The notes under the pieces were generated by a model. The model searched no databases, was not told the DNA's origin, and was given only the letters and a program-made list of their open reading frames with translations. The position numbers and the translations under genes were made by a program. From Pseudoxanthomonas sp. F37 (GTDB lineage: Bacteria > Pseudomonadota > Gammaproteobacteria > Xanthomonadales > Xanthomonadaceae), in assembly GCF_022965755.1 (NCBI RefSeq), contig NZ_CP095187.1:2108001-2172000 (forward strand): 64,000 nt of DNA, given 5' to 3'. Shown one piece after another: positions 29,452 to 39,345 of the stretch (position 1 is the first letter of the stretch; the number at the start of each line of letters is the position of its first letter).

Positions 29452-29485
29452 GGAAAAGAAGACGGGCCGCACAAGGCGGCCCGTC
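29452..29485 (-). terminator. intrinsic terminator of the OmpA-like lipoprotein gene
   Basis: On the minus strand GACGGGCCGC and GCGGCCCGTC form a 10-base stem around CTTGT, followed by TTCTTTTCC. It starts 21 bases after the stop of the gene. Confidence 0.75.
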
Positions 29486-29505
29486 CGGACTGCAAGGGTT
29501 GACGC

Positions 29506-30180
29506 TTACGAACGTACCGGCAGTACGCGGATCTCGACCCGGCGGTTGAGTGCGCGGCCTGCGTCGGTGTCGTTGCTGGCGACCGGATAGCGCTTGCCCA
29601 TGCCGACGATCTCGAAGCGCTCGCGCTGCAGGCCCTGGCCGATCAGGTAGTTGCCCACCGAGGCGGCGCGCTGTTCGGACAGGCGCTGGTTCACCGCATC
29701 GCTGCCGATGCTGTCGGTGTGGCCGCTGACTTCCACGATGGTCTGGTTGTACTCGCGCAGGGTCGAGGCCACGTTGTTGAGCGCCGGATAGAACTGCGGC
29801 TTCAGCTCGGCCTTGCCGAAGTCGAAGGTGACGCCGTCCGGCAGGTTGAGCTTGATGACGTCGCCATCGCGGCTGACGTCGATGCCCGTGCCCGCCGTCT
29901 GGCGGCGCAGTTCGGCCTCCTGGCGGTCCTGGTAGGCGCCGATGGAACCGCCTGCCAGCCCGCCGATGCCCGCGCCCACTAGCGCGCGCTGGCGACGCTC
30001 GGTGGCATCGCTGCCGCTGAGCAGGCCGGCCACGGCACCGATGCCCGCGCCGATCAGGGCGCCGGTGCGGGTGCGGTTGGGATCATTGGGGTCGTTGGTC
30101 TGGCCGGTATAGCTGGCACAGCCACCCAGCAGGGTGACGGTGAGCGCCGCCAGGGCGCCGGTCTTCAGCATCGCATTCAT
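29506..30180 (-). CDS. YiaD-like OmpA family outer membrane lipoprotein
   Basis: A 224-residue lipoprotein: signal peptide with lipobox LLGGC (Cys21), a Gly-rich region with the patterns ALIGAGIGAVAGLLSG and ALVGAGIGGLAGGSIGAYQDR, and a C-terminal OmpA domain (about 110-220: VTFDFGKAELKPQFYPALNNVA, SGHTDSIGSDAVNQRLSEQRA, NRRVEI) that binds peptidoglycan. It should link the outer membrane to the wall. ATG 30180 has a strong AGGAGG site close before it. It is monocistronic, with a terminator at 29452-29485. Confidence 0.92.
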   Translation of the reverse strand: MNAMLKTGALAALTVTLLGGCASYTGQTNDPNDPNRTRTGALIGAGIGAVAGLLSGSDATERRQRALVGAGIGGLAGGSIGAYQDRQEAELRRQTAGTGIDVSRDGDVIKLNLPDGVTFDFGKAELKPQFYPALNNVASTLREYNQTIVEVSGHTDSIGSDAVNQRLSEQRAASVGNYLIGQGLQRERFEIVGMGKRYPVASNDTDAGRALNRRVEIRVLPVRS

Positions 30181-30288
30181 ACATCCTCCTGGGCGGTGCG
30201 GGGAATGCACCGGAACGGCCGCAAGCCTACCCAGCAAAATGTTCACAACACGCGATTTGAGCCCTGTTCATTCAGGTAGCGTCGGGGA

Positions 30289-31749
30289 TCACGCCATCAG
30301 CGCGAGCGCCCCGGGCGCATCCAGCGTCCGCTCCCAATCGCCCATCAGCGCCAGGTACAGCAGCTTGTCGAACTCCGGGCCGAAGCGCCGGATGACGGCA
30401 TCCGGATCGGGAATGAGCTTGGCGTCGGCGATCAGGCCGAAATGCACGCGCCCGTTGTAGCTGAGGATGGACACGCCGATGCCGATGGAGCCGGTCTGCG
30501 GCACCCAGAACATCATCTCGCGCAGGCGGGACCCGCCCATGTACAGCGGCTGCTGCGGGCCGGGCACGTTGGTGGCCACCGCGGTGGCCTTGCGCGAGAA
30601 CAGTTCCAGCGCCACCCCCTGGACGGCCGAAGGCGCCATGCCAAGGGCGGCAAGAAGTCCAAATGCAACAATGGCTTGCCGCGAATTCTTGAGGTCGCGC
30701 ATGCAGTCGGCCACGCGCTCCAGCCGGCGAACCGGATTGTCCTCGCCCACCGGCAGGTCCAGGAACACCAGGCCGAAGTGGTTGCCCAGCTTGCGCGCGT
30801 GCTCCAGCGGGCGCAGGTTCACCGGCACGGTGGCGCGCAGGGTCACCCCTTCCAGCTGCTCGCCCCGCTCCAGCATGTAACTGCGCAGCGCGCCGGCGGC
30901 CGCCGCCATCAGCACGTCGTTGACGGTGCAGTCGCAGGCGCGGCCGACCGCCTTCACGTCCTCCAGGTCCAGCGGTTCGGCCCAGGCCACGCGCTTGCTG
31001 ACGCCCAGCTTGCCGCGCAGCAGCGTGGGCGGGTCGTCGGACAGGGACAGTGCGTGCAGCAGTTCGCGGCCGATCTCGCCGCCCTCCTTCGCCAGCATCG
31101 TGGCCAGCGTGGGGTCCTGCATCATCTCCATGCCCTTGCCCAGCATCTTGCCGCCGATCTGCATGTAGCGGTCGATGGCGCCGACCCGGCGCACGACCTC
31201 GGCCCCGTCCTTCTTCAACCACGCCGACCGCAAATCCTTGCCCGCATCCGGCTTGCGGCTGGTATCGGTCAGCGACAGCAGCACCTGCACCAGCGCGATG
31301 CCGTCGGCATAGCTGTGGTGGATGCGCGCGACAAGCGCCGAGCCCTTGCCGTAGCGCTCGATCAGGTGGAACTGCCACAGCGGCTTGGTCTTGTCCAAGG
31401 GCGTGGACGCCATCTGGCTGGTGAAGCGCTCCAGCGCCTTCTTCTCGGATGCGGGATCGTGCCGGCCCGGCAGCGCGGAGAGACGTACATGCCAGTCGAG
31501 GTCGAAGTCGGGGTCGGTCACCCACGACGCACCCGCCGGCGTGTCGACCGCCTTCTGCAGGAAGCGCGGGTAGCCCAGGAAGCGCTTCTTCACCACCTGC
31601 TTAAGCCGCTCGAGCGTCATCGGCTCGTCGAACATCAGCACGCCGGTGATCATCATCGGATTGGTGGGGCGGCACATCCGCAACCAGGCGGTGTCCACCC
31701 GCGACATCGGCTCGCGACGCGGCTTTGCCGGCGCCTTCTTCGTGGCCAT
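30289..31749 (-). CDS. wax ester synthase/diacylglycerol acyltransferase (WS/DGAT)
   Basis: A 486-residue acyltransferase of the bifunctional WS/DGAT family, which joins acyl-CoA to fatty alcohol or diacylglycerol to make storage lipid. The catalytic HHxxxDG motif is present as HHSYADG at residues 144-150; other family blocks are PLWQFHLIE, NDVLMAAAAGALRSY, RATVPVNLRP, NVPGPQQPLYMGG and SYNGRVHFGLIAD. It begins MATKKAPAKPRREPMSRVD with AGGAGG six bases before the ATG at 31749. The neighbours (photolyase, OmpA protein) give no clue to its substrate. Confidence 0.9.
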   Translation of the reverse strand: MATKKAPAKPRREPMSRVDTAWLRMCRPTNPMMITGVLMFDEPMTLERLKQVVKKRFLGYPRFLQKAVDTPAGASWVTDPDFDLDWHVRLSALPGRHDPASEKKALERFTSQMASTPLDKTKPLWQFHLIERYGKGSALVARIHHSYADGIALVQVLLSLTDTSRKPDAGKDLRSAWLKKDGAEVVRRVGAIDRYMQIGGKMLGKGMEMMQDPTLATMLAKEGGEIGRELLHALSLSDDPPTLLRGKLGVSKRVAWAEPLDLEDVKAVGRACDCTVNDVLMAAAAGALRSYMLERGEQLEGVTLRATVPVNLRPLEHARKLGNHFGLVFLDLPVGEDNPVRRLERVADCMRDLKNSRQAIVAFGLLAALGMAPSAVQGVALELFSRKATAVATNVPGPQQPLYMGGSRLREMMFWVPQTGSIGIGVSILSYNGRVHFGLIADAKLIPDPDAVIRRFGPEFDKLLYLALMGDWERTLDAPGALALMA

Positions 31750-31808
31750 GCTTGCCCTCCTCTCCCGCGTCGAGTGAAGCATGCGGCGCCGAAAGGCGTC
31801 AACGCGGC

Positions 31809-33227
31809 TCAGTCGCCCGTCTTGCGGTAGGCCGCCAGCGCGCTTTCGCGTCCTTGCGCCAGGTCGACCAGCGGGCGGCGCGGGTAATCGGGCGCGACAC
31901 GTGACATCACATCGGGCTTCTGCCACGGCGCGAAGCGCAGCGGAACCGGCACGGCCGCCAGCTCGGGCACCCAGCGCGCGATGTACGTGCCCTGCGGGTC
32001 GAACTTCTCCGCCTGCGTCACCGGGTTGAACACGCGGAAATACGGCGCGGCGTCGGCACCGGTGCCCGCGGTCCATTGCCATCCCAGCGTGTTGTTGGCC
32101 AGGTCGGCATCCACCAGCGTGTCCCAGAACCAGCGCGCTCCCTGCAACCAGTGGTAGCGCAGGTGCTTGGTCAGGTAGCTGGCCACGATCATGCGCACCC
32201 GGTTGTGCATGTAGCCGGTGGTCCACAGCTCGCGCAGGCCGGCATCGACGATGGGCACGCCGGTGCGGCCACGCTGCCATGCCTGGAGGGCGGCGGGATC
32301 GACCTTCGCCCAGTCGAAATGCGCGAAGCGCGGGTTGAGGTCGTGGGTGGTGGTCTGCGGGAAGTGGTGCAGCAGGTGGTAGGCGAACTCGCGCCACCCC
32401 AGTTCGCGCAGGTAGCCGTCCATGTCGGCGCTGTTGGCGGCCGTGCGCGCGCGCTCCAGTTCGGCCGTGATGCGCCAGGGGGCGATTTCGCCGAAGTGCA
32501 GGTGCGGCGAAAGCCGGGAGGTGCCCGTGCGGTCGGGACGGTCGCGGTCGGTGCGGTAGCCCTGGAGCGCGCCGTCGGCGAAGACCTCCAGTGCCTCGCG
32601 CGCGCCGGCCTCGCCCGGCGTCCAGACCTTCCAGAAGCCGGCATCCCAGCCGCGCGCGGGCGCCAGGCCCCAGCTGTCCAGCGAAGCACCGTCCAGCCCG
32701 GCCTGGACGGGCGGCAGCCGTGCGGGTGCGTCCCAGGGCGCCGGCACGCGCCACTGCGACAGCGCCGCACGCCAGAAGGGCGTGAACACTCGGTAGGGAT
32801 TGCCCTGCCCGGTGGCGAGGTCCCAGGGTTCGAACAGCAGCCCGCCATTGAAACTTTCCACCTGCAGGCCCTGCTCGCGCAGCCTCTTCTTCAGCGATGC
32901 GTCGCGCGGCTGGGTGGCCGGTTCGTACTTGCGGTTCCAGAACACCGCCGCCGCCCCGGTCTGCTGCACCAGGGCCTGCAGGGCGGACGCGCTGGGTCCC
33001 TCGCGCAGCAGCAGGCGCGACCCGCGCGCCCGCAGGTCCGCATCCAGCGCCGCCAGCGACCGGTGCAGCCACGCCCGGGAAGCGGCACCGGGCTTCCATT
33101 GGCCCTCTTCCTGCGGCGCGTGCACGTAGACGGGCACGGGAGTGAAGCCCTGGTCCAAGGCCGCGCGCAAGGCGGGATTGTCGTCCAGGCGCAGATCGTG
33201 GCGGAACCAGACAAGGGCGTTGGGCAT
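31809..33227 (-). CDS. phrB: deoxyribodipyrimidine photolyase
   Basis: A 472-residue class I photolyase that repairs UV-made pyrimidine dimers using blue light and FAD. The N-terminal antenna domain starts MPNALVWFRHDLRLDDNPAL; the FAD domain shows TSRLSPHLHFGEI, LGWREFAYHLLHHFP, VDAGLRELWTTGYMHNRVRM and the highly conserved ANNTLGWQWTAGTGADAAPYFRVFNP. ATG 33227 is chosen over 33284. It starts 28 bases after alr and is probably co-transcribed with it. A CPD rather than 6-4 photolyase is likely from these motifs. Confidence 0.95.
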   Translation of the reverse strand: MPNALVWFRHDLRLDDNPALRAALDQGFTPVPVYVHAPQEEGQWKPGAASRAWLHRSLAALDADLRARGSRLLLREGPSASALQALVQQTGAAAVFWNRKYEPATQPRDASLKKRLREQGLQVESFNGGLLFEPWDLATGQGNPYRVFTPFWRAALSQWRVPAPWDAPARLPPVQAGLDGASLDSWGLAPARGWDAGFWKVWTPGEAGAREALEVFADGALQGYRTDRDRPDRTGTSRLSPHLHFGEIAPWRITAELERARTAANSADMDGYLRELGWREFAYHLLHHFPQTTTHDLNPRFAHFDWAKVDPAALQAWQRGRTGVPIVDAGLRELWTTGYMHNRVRMIVASYLTKHLRYHWLQGARWFWDTLVDADLANNTLGWQWTAGTGADAAPYFRVFNPVTQAEKFDPQGTYIARWVPELAAVPVPLRFAPWQKPDVMSRVAPDYPRRPLVDLAQGRESALAAYRKTGD

Positions 33228-33255
33228 GCGCGGAACCGTCGGGGATCGGTGCCGC

Positions 33256-34443
33256 CTACGCAGCCGCCGCACCGCCGGATGCACCGCCGACGTATTGGCG
33301 GGGGATGCGCGCGTTGAGGCCGGTCAGGATCTCGTAGGGAATGGTGCCCGCGGCAAGGGCGACCGCTTCGCAGGAGATCGCATCGCCGCCCTGCGCGCCG
33401 ATCAGCACCACTTCGTCCTCGTTGTAGGCGGTTCCACCGGGGCCCAGGTCGACCATGAACTGGTCCATGCACACCCGGCCGATGATCGGATGGCGCCGGC
33501 CGCGCACCAGCACTTCGCCGCGCGATGAGAGCGAACGCGGGTAGCCGTCGCCATACCCGATCGGCACGGTGGCGACGCGCGTGTCCACCGGCGCGGTCCA
33601 GGTGGCCCCGTAGCTGACCGTCCGGCCGGCCTTCACCACCTTGAAGTACACCACCTGCGATACCAGCGACAAGGCCGGCTTCAACGCCACCGTGGCCTGC
33701 GAGGCCGGATCCGGCATGACGCCATACAGCGCGATGCCCGGACGGACCATGTCCAGGCAGGTGTCCGGGAAATGCAGCACGCCGCCGGAATTGGCCAGGT
33801 GGCGCAGCGGCATGGGGGCGCCGATGCGGTCGAAATGCCCGCACGCATCGAGGAAGCGGTGCAGCTGTTCGCGCGTCATCGGCGAGGCTGGATCATCCGC
33901 GCAGGCCAGGTGCGAATAGATGCCTTTCACGGTGCACCAGCGGGAGGCGACAGCCGCTTCGATGAACGGCCCCGCATTCTCGCTGTGCACGCCGATGCGC
34001 TCCATGCCGGTGTCGACCTTCAGGTGGATCACCGCCTTGCGCCCCAGCGACGCCGCCGCCTGTTCCACCTGTCGCAGCTTGGCGATCGAGGACACGGTCA
34101 CTTCCAGGTCGCAGGCCAGGAACTGGCCGACCTGCGGGGCATGGATACCGCCCAGCACCAGGATGGGCACCGTCACGCCCGCGCGCCGCAAGGCGATGCC
34201 CTCCTCCAGCAGCGCCACACCGAGGTGGCCGATGCCCCGCGCCTGCAGGTGGAGCGCGACCGGCACCAACCCATGTCCGTACGCATTGGCCTTGACGATG
34301 CCCATGACGGGTACGCCCGCCTGCGCCTGCAGGGCCTGGAAATTGTGGCTCAGCGCGTCCAGGTCCACGCGGATGCGCGTGGGACGGTCGCTGGCTTCAG
34401 GGCGGAACGAAGCGGCGGCTTCGAAAGCATCGGATCCGTGCAT
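33256..34443 (-). CDS. alr: alanine racemase
   Basis: A 395-residue PLP enzyme that makes D-alanine for peptidoglycan. The PLP lysine is K51 in GIVKANAYGHG and the second catalytic base is Y278 in TVSYGATW; also visible are HLKVDTGMERIG, GYGDGYPRSL and GRVCMDQFMVDLG. About 20 residues precede the usual start of the fold, so the true start could be a little inward of ATG 34443. It lies between the sensor kinase and the photolyase gene; in related genomes alr commonly lies near dnaB, as here. Confidence 0.93.
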   Translation of the reverse strand: MHGSDAFEAAASFRPEASDRPTRIRVDLDALSHNFQALQAQAGVPVMGIVKANAYGHGLVPVALHLQARGIGHLGVALLEEGIALRRAGVTVPILVLGGIHAPQVGQFLACDLEVTVSSIAKLRQVEQAAASLGRKAVIHLKVDTGMERIGVHSENAGPFIEAAVASRWCTVKGIYSHLACADDPASPMTREQLHRFLDACGHFDRIGAPMPLRHLANSGGVLHFPDTCLDMVRPGIALYGVMPDPASQATVALKPALSLVSQVVYFKVVKAGRTVSYGATWTAPVDTRVATVPIGYGDGYPRSLSSRGEVLVRGRRHPIIGRVCMDQFMVDLGPGGTAYNEDEVVLIGAQGGDAISCEAVALAAGTIPYEILTGLNARIPRQYVGGASGGAAAA

Positions 34444-34531
34444 GCGGCGATTGTAGCGGCGAGTGCGTGCGCCGCTGCGCCGGATGCCGACGCGATGCCG
34501 GGAATGGCCGCAGGGATACGCCGCGCAGGGC

Positions 34532-37516
34532 CTAACCGCGGCGCCGCCACCAGGCGGTGCGCGGGCGATACGCCACGGCGGCCGGCACGTGCACGTCCAC
34601 GCGGGTGCCCTCGCCGGGAGCGGACGCGATGTCCAGGCTGGCGCCGAGGCGCGCGGCGCGTTCGCGCATGCCCGCCAGGCCCCAGTGCCCTTCGCGGCCT
34701 CCGCGGTCCAGCACGTCCGGATCGATGCCGCGGCCATCGTCGTGCACGCCGACCGCCAGGCCGGTGGCGCTGTGCACGATGACGATGCCGATATGGCGCG
34801 CCCCTGCGTGGCGGCAGGCGTTGAGCATCGCCTCGCGTCCGATCTGCAGCAGTTCGTCCTGCACGATGGGGTCGATCGGCGCCCGGTTTCCCTCCTCGGA
34901 CAGACGGATGGACAGCTCGGGACCGGCCTCCAGGTCGGCGGCCATCCTCGCGAACATGTCGGCGAGGCAGCCGCCACCGCGAGCGGTGGCGCGCAGGTCG
35001 AGCACCCGGTCGCGCGCCTCCACCATCACATCGTCGGCGCGCTCAAGCACCGCATCCAGCGCATCGCGCGCGGGGGCGCCCGGGCCCAGCGAACGGGTGA
35101 CGGCATGGAAGCGCAGGATCAGCCCCTGCACGCTCTGCAGCAGCGTATCGTGCAGCTCGCGGGCGATGCGCTCGCGTTCCTGGTGGCGTTCCTGCAGGCG
35201 GTCGTGGATCTGCCGCGACACCCGCCGCAGGCGCAGCAGGTAGGCGACCCATAGCAGCGCGGCCGCCGCCGTCGCGCAGACGGCCGCAAACCAGGGGGTC
35301 TGGTAGTAGCGTGGTGCGATCGAGAACGCGATGCCCGCCCCCACCTCGTTCCAGACGCCGTCGTTGTTGGTGGCCAGCACGCGGAACACGTAGTCCCCCG
35401 GTCCGGGATTGGTGTAATAGGCCACCCGGCGCGTCCCGGCCTCCTGCCAGTCCTGCTCGTAGCCCTCCAGCCGGTAGCGGAAGCGCACCCGCTCCGGGAT
35501 GGCCAGGCTCAGGGCGGCATAGCCGATCTGCAGGTTGCGCGTGCCGGCGGGGAGGCGCAGCGGACCCGCGTCCAGGGGCTGCGGGCGGCCATCGATGGAC
35601 AGCGAACGGATGCTGACGGGGGGCGGCAACGGATTGCGCTGGATGCGGTCCGGGTCGATCGTGACCACGCCACTGGTGGTGGCGAACCAGAGCCGGCCGT
35701 CGCCGGCCTGCAACGCGGTCGGTATGGGGCGGAACTGCGCGGGAATGCCAGGCAGCCCGTCGAGGAAATCGAACAGATCGTAGGCCGCGGCGGAGCTGCC
35801 GGCGAACATCGCTTCGAGCGATGCGGCCGGAATCCTCACGATGCCCCGCGCACCGTTGAGCCACAGGTCGCCGTTCGCCGTTTCCACAATGCCGGATATG
35901 CCGCGCAGGGGACTGTCGGCGTGCGCGCGCAGCGTCTGGATACGGTCGCCGCGCATGCGCGCCAGCCCGCGCTCGCCTCCGATCCACAGGCCGGCGCGTC
36001 CCTGCCGCAACGCGCTCACGTTGCCGACATCCAGGCCCTGGGGCCGCCCGAATACCGTCAGCCTGCCTTCGCGCATCGAGGCGATCTGGTTGTGCGCAAA
36101 ACCCATCCACACGCGGCCGTCGGCGCCGGCAAGCAGGGTCAAGGGCGACGACCCCTCGCGCGTGCCGGGCAGGTCGCGCAGATGGGTCCAGCGGCCGCCC
36201 TGCAGACGGTGCAGGCCCGGCGTGTTCAGTGAGACCCACACGCTGCCGTCGGGGGTGCGGGTGATGGCCTGCACGCCCGAATAGCGCTGCACCGGCAGAG
36301 GGGCGACGGAAGCGAGCGCACCGTCGCGCAGGGTCCAGATCCCTTTGGGGCCGCCCAACCACACCGTGCCGGTCTGGTCGCGGTACGCCGCCGTCAAGGG
36401 CGGGGCCAGCGGCAGGGATGCCTGGCGGCTGCCCTGCACGCGCAGCAGGGGACGGTTGCGACTGCCCACGAGTACGGAGGGCCCCTCCTCCGCCACGATG
36501 GCGAAATCGTGGGCGCCATCGGGCAGGCGGGCCAGCACCACGTTCGCATGGCGGAAGCGGTCCAGGCCGCGGCTACTGCCGATCCAGAGCGTGCCCTCCC
36601 GGTCCTCCAGCAGCGGCAGTGCGTAGTCGGAGGTCAGGCCCTCGCGCTGGCGGTAGGCTTCGAACGGCGAGGCCGCCTCGCCGGTCCACCGGTACAGCCC
36701 GTCGCCCAGCGTGGTGGCCCAGAGCGCGCCATCGCGGTCGAACAGCAGCCCGGCCGAGGCCAGGGGCAAGGTCTGTGCGGGCGCCGGCCTTCCGGGCACG
36801 GGCAGCGCACGCACCGCGCCATCGGCTTCCGCGATCCAGATGGCGCCATCCGGCCCCTGGCCGAACTGGCTGATCCTGCCCACGCGCGCCTGCACGCGCT
36901 GGAACGCCGTGCCGCCACGCGGCAGGAAGGCGACGCCCTGCTCACTGGCGACCCACAACGTGCCCTCGGCATCGACGAACACGGTCCGCGCCTGCCGGCC
37001 GGGGTAGCGCCAGCGCGGGCCGAGCGCATGCCATCGCCCACCCTGCAGATAGACCAGCCCGGTGAACGTGGCTGCCCAGAGGCGGCCATCCGCATCGCGG
37101 GCGAAGCGGAAGACGGTGCCGCTGGGCAGGCCCTGTGCCTGGCCGTAGTGGCGCAGTCGCGCCCCGTCGATATGGGAAACCGCACCGTAGCGGAAGCCCA
37201 CCCACAATCCGCCATCGGGCGAGGCATGCAGGGCGGAGACGCTGGTGGCCGGCAGCGCGTCGCCGGCCGGAGGCTCGTAGCGCTCGAACTGCACGCCATC
37301 GAAGCGATACAGCCCGATCTGCGTGGCAAGCCAGAGATAGCCGTCCGTGGTCTGCGCAAGGGCGGTGACCTGGCCCGGCGCGCCATCCTGGACCCGCCAT
37401 GCGGTGTGGTGGAACTGCGCCAGCTGGCGGCGGACCTCCAGCGCGGTCGCCGTCTGCGCCAGCGCAAGCCAGAGCAGCCAGACGAGCGCGGCCCGCCAGC
37501 CCTGCCACCGCCCCAT
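34532..37516 (-). CDS. two-component-regulator-propeller sensor histidine kinase
   Basis: A 994-residue membrane sensor. After a signal segment (WRAALVWLLWLALAQTATA) come about 14 beta-propeller repeats (patterns such as TTDGYLWLATQIGLYRFDG, EDREGTLWIGSSRGLDRF, GDGRLWFATTSGVVTIDP), then a Y_Y_Y domain (RLEGYEQDWQEAG, TNPGPGDYVFRV), one membrane helix (WFAAVCATAAAALLWVAYLL) and a NarL-type kinase: phosphorylated His789 in ARELHDTLLQSV, N box near 899 (NACRHAG) and G boxes DDGRGI and GHWGLAGM. Proteins of this build in Bacteroidetes and xanthomonads sense polysaccharide fragments. No response regulator is adjacent. The start could also be ATG 37573. Confidence 0.88.
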   Translation of the reverse strand: MGRWQGWRAALVWLLWLALAQTATALEVRRQLAQFHHTAWRVQDGAPGQVTALAQTTDGYLWLATQIGLYRFDGVQFERYEPPAGDALPATSVSALHASPDGGLWVGFRYGAVSHIDGARLRHYGQAQGLPSGTVFRFARDADGRLWAATFTGLVYLQGGRWHALGPRWRYPGRQARTVFVDAEGTLWVASEQGVAFLPRGGTAFQRVQARVGRISQFGQGPDGAIWIAEADGAVRALPVPGRPAPAQTLPLASAGLLFDRDGALWATTLGDGLYRWTGEAASPFEAYRQREGLTSDYALPLLEDREGTLWIGSSRGLDRFRHANVVLARLPDGAHDFAIVAEEGPSVLVGSRNRPLLRVQGSRQASLPLAPPLTAAYRDQTGTVWLGGPKGIWTLRDGALASVAPLPVQRYSGVQAITRTPDGSVWVSLNTPGLHRLQGGRWTHLRDLPGTREGSSPLTLLAGADGRVWMGFAHNQIASMREGRLTVFGRPQGLDVGNVSALRQGRAGLWIGGERGLARMRGDRIQTLRAHADSPLRGISGIVETANGDLWLNGARGIVRIPAASLEAMFAGSSAAAYDLFDFLDGLPGIPAQFRPIPTALQAGDGRLWFATTSGVVTIDPDRIQRNPLPPPVSIRSLSIDGRPQPLDAGPLRLPAGTRNLQIGYAALSLAIPERVRFRYRLEGYEQDWQEAGTRRVAYYTNPGPGDYVFRVLATNNDGVWNEVGAGIAFSIAPRYYQTPWFAAVCATAAAALLWVAYLLRLRRVSRQIHDRLQERHQERERIARELHDTLLQSVQGLILRFHAVTRSLGPGAPARDALDAVLERADDVMVEARDRVLDLRATARGGGCLADMFARMAADLEAGPELSIRLSEEGNRAPIDPIVQDELLQIGREAMLNACRHAGARHIGIVIVHSATGLAVGVHDDGRGIDPDVLDRGGREGHWGLAGMRERAARLGASLDIASAPGEGTRVDVHVPAAVAYRPRTAWWRRRG

Positions 37517-37741
37517 GCCTTCGCCCGACCGACTGGCCACCCGGTTACCTGCCTCAAGTTTGTTGGCGGTCATGTCCCGCCGTTGCCGCCCGACCGTGGC
37601 GCATCCGCCAGCGTCCTTGGCCTGCCACGCACGGCGCCCCTCCGATGCCGCCCTTCCATGCCCTCGGCATCCCCTGGGTGGGCGCGGGCGCGCGTGTCAC
37701 CCAGCGTACTACGCCCCGCGCATCGCGTTGCGGGCAGCGGC

Positions 37742-39142
37742 CTACTCGAATGCGCCGATGCTGTCGTGGCTCAGATTGTCGAAGCGCGTGTATTCGCCGA
37801 AGAACCGCAGTTTGCACGAACCCGTGGGGCCCGAGCGCTGCTTGCCGATGATGATCTCGGCCAGGCCTTTGTCCGGCGAGGTTTCCTTGTTGTAGTAGTC
37901 GTCGCGGTAGATGAAGACGATCATGTCCGCGTCCTGCTCGATGGCGCCCGATTCGCGCAGGTCGGCCATCACCGGGCGCTTGTCGGTGCGCGTTTCCAGC
38001 GAGCGGTTGAGCTGCGACAGCGCGATCACCGGCACGTTGAGTTCCTTGGCCAGGCCTTTCAGCGAGCGCGAGATCTCGGAGATCTCGGTGGCGCGGTTCT
38101 CGTTGTTGCCGGGCACCGACATCAGCTGCAGGTAGTCGATGACGATCAGGCCCAGGTCGTGCTCGCGCTTCAGCCGGCGCGCCTTGGAACGCAGCACGTC
38201 GGGCGACAGGCCTGGCGTGTCGTCGATGAAGACCTTGGCCTGGTCCTTCAGGATGCGGATGGCACTGGTCACGCGGCTCCAGTCCTCGTCTTCCAGCTGG
38301 CCGGTGCGCAGGCGCGTGGCGTTGATGCGGCCGACCGAGGAGATCAGGCGCATGGCCAGCTGGCCCGCCGACATTTCCATCGAGAACACCGCCACGGCCT
38401 TCTTCGACTTGATGGCGGCGTACTCGGCGATGTTCAGGGCGAACGTGGTCTTGCCCATGGCCGGGCGTGCGGCCAGGATCACCAGGTCGGTGGGCTGCAG
38501 GCCGGCGGTCATCATGTCGAACTCGGTATAGCCCGTCGGCAGGCCGGTCACGGTGCCGCCGCTCTCCGAACGCACGCGCAGCACCTCGAAGGCGTCCTTC
38601 AGCGCATCGTTCATCGCCACGAAGTCGGTGCGGCCGCGCGCGCCCTGTTCGGCGATGGCGAACACCTTCTGCTCGGCGATCGCCAGCATCTCGTCGCTTT
38701 CCTTGCCCTCGGGCTGGAATGCGTCGTTGACGATCTCGGTGCCCACCTCGATCAGCTGGCGCATCACCGCCTTGTCGCGGACGATCTCGGCGTAGGCGGT
38801 GATGTTGGCGGCGGACGGCGTGGTGCTGGCCAGTTCGACCAGATAGGCGCCACCGGCGACCAGGTCCATGTGGCCCTGCGACTCGAACCATTCGCCCAGC
38901 GTCACCGCGTCGAACGGGCGGTTCTTCTCGGCCAGTTCCGCGATGGCGCGGTAGATCAGCTGGTGGTCGCGGCGATAGAAATCGTTGGCCGTGAGCTTGT
39001 CGTTGATGCGGTCGTAGGCTTCCGGCGCCAGCATCAGGCCGCCGAGCACCGCCTGTTCCGCCTCGATGGAGTGCGGCGGCACGCGGAGTTGCTCGATGCG
39101 GGCGTCATGCGAATCCTGGCGGAAGCCGGTGCGTGCGGACAT
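37742..39142 (-). CDS. dnaB: replicative DNA helicase DnaB
   Basis: The 466-residue hexameric helicase that unwinds DNA at the replication fork. The N-terminal domain begins at about residue 17 (LRVPPHSIEAEQAVLGGLML) and the RecA-like ATPase has Walker A AARPAMGKTTFALN, Walker B LGLIVIDYLQLM, and the DnaB motif SLKGLAKELNVPVIALSQLNRS. ATG 39142 is chosen from family length; an AGGAG stands rather far (12 bases) before it, and ATG 39196 is an alternative. No intein is present. It follows rplI, as often seen in Proteobacteria. Confidence 0.96.
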   Translation of the reverse strand: MSARTGFRQDSHDARIEQLRVPPHSIEAEQAVLGGLMLAPEAYDRINDKLTANDFYRRDHQLIYRAIAELAEKNRPFDAVTLGEWFESQGHMDLVAGGAYLVELASTTPSAANITAYAEIVRDKAVMRQLIEVGTEIVNDAFQPEGKESDEMLAIAEQKVFAIAEQGARGRTDFVAMNDALKDAFEVLRVRSESGGTVTGLPTGYTEFDMMTAGLQPTDLVILAARPAMGKTTFALNIAEYAAIKSKKAVAVFSMEMSAGQLAMRLISSVGRINATRLRTGQLEDEDWSRVTSAIRILKDQAKVFIDDTPGLSPDVLRSKARRLKREHDLGLIVIDYLQLMSVPGNNENRATEISEISRSLKGLAKELNVPVIALSQLNRSLETRTDKRPVMADLRESGAIEQDADMIVFIYRDDYYNKETSPDKGLAEIIIGKQRSGPTGSCKLRFFGEYTRFDNLSHDSIGAFE

Positions 39143-39283
39143 GGGCGGTACGTGCTCCTGCGGCGCATGCGGGCTGATGGCCGCACGGCCGGACATGGTA
39201 GGCAGTCCATGCCCTGGGGTGTTGCAGATAAGTGTGTGGATAACCGGTGGGCATCTCAGCGGCTGAGACCGCGGCCGGCACGC

Positions 39284-39312
39284 CAAACAGAACGGGCGCC
39301 TTGCGGCGCCCG
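39284..39312 (-). terminator. terminator of the rpsF-rpsR-rplI operon
   Basis: On the minus strand CGGGCGCC and GGCGCCCG form an 8-base stem around GCAA, followed by TTCTGTTTGG. It lies about 34 bases after the rplI stop. Confidence 0.7.
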
Positions 39313-39345
39313 TCTGTCGGCATCATGCAGCGATGCGCGGATCGA

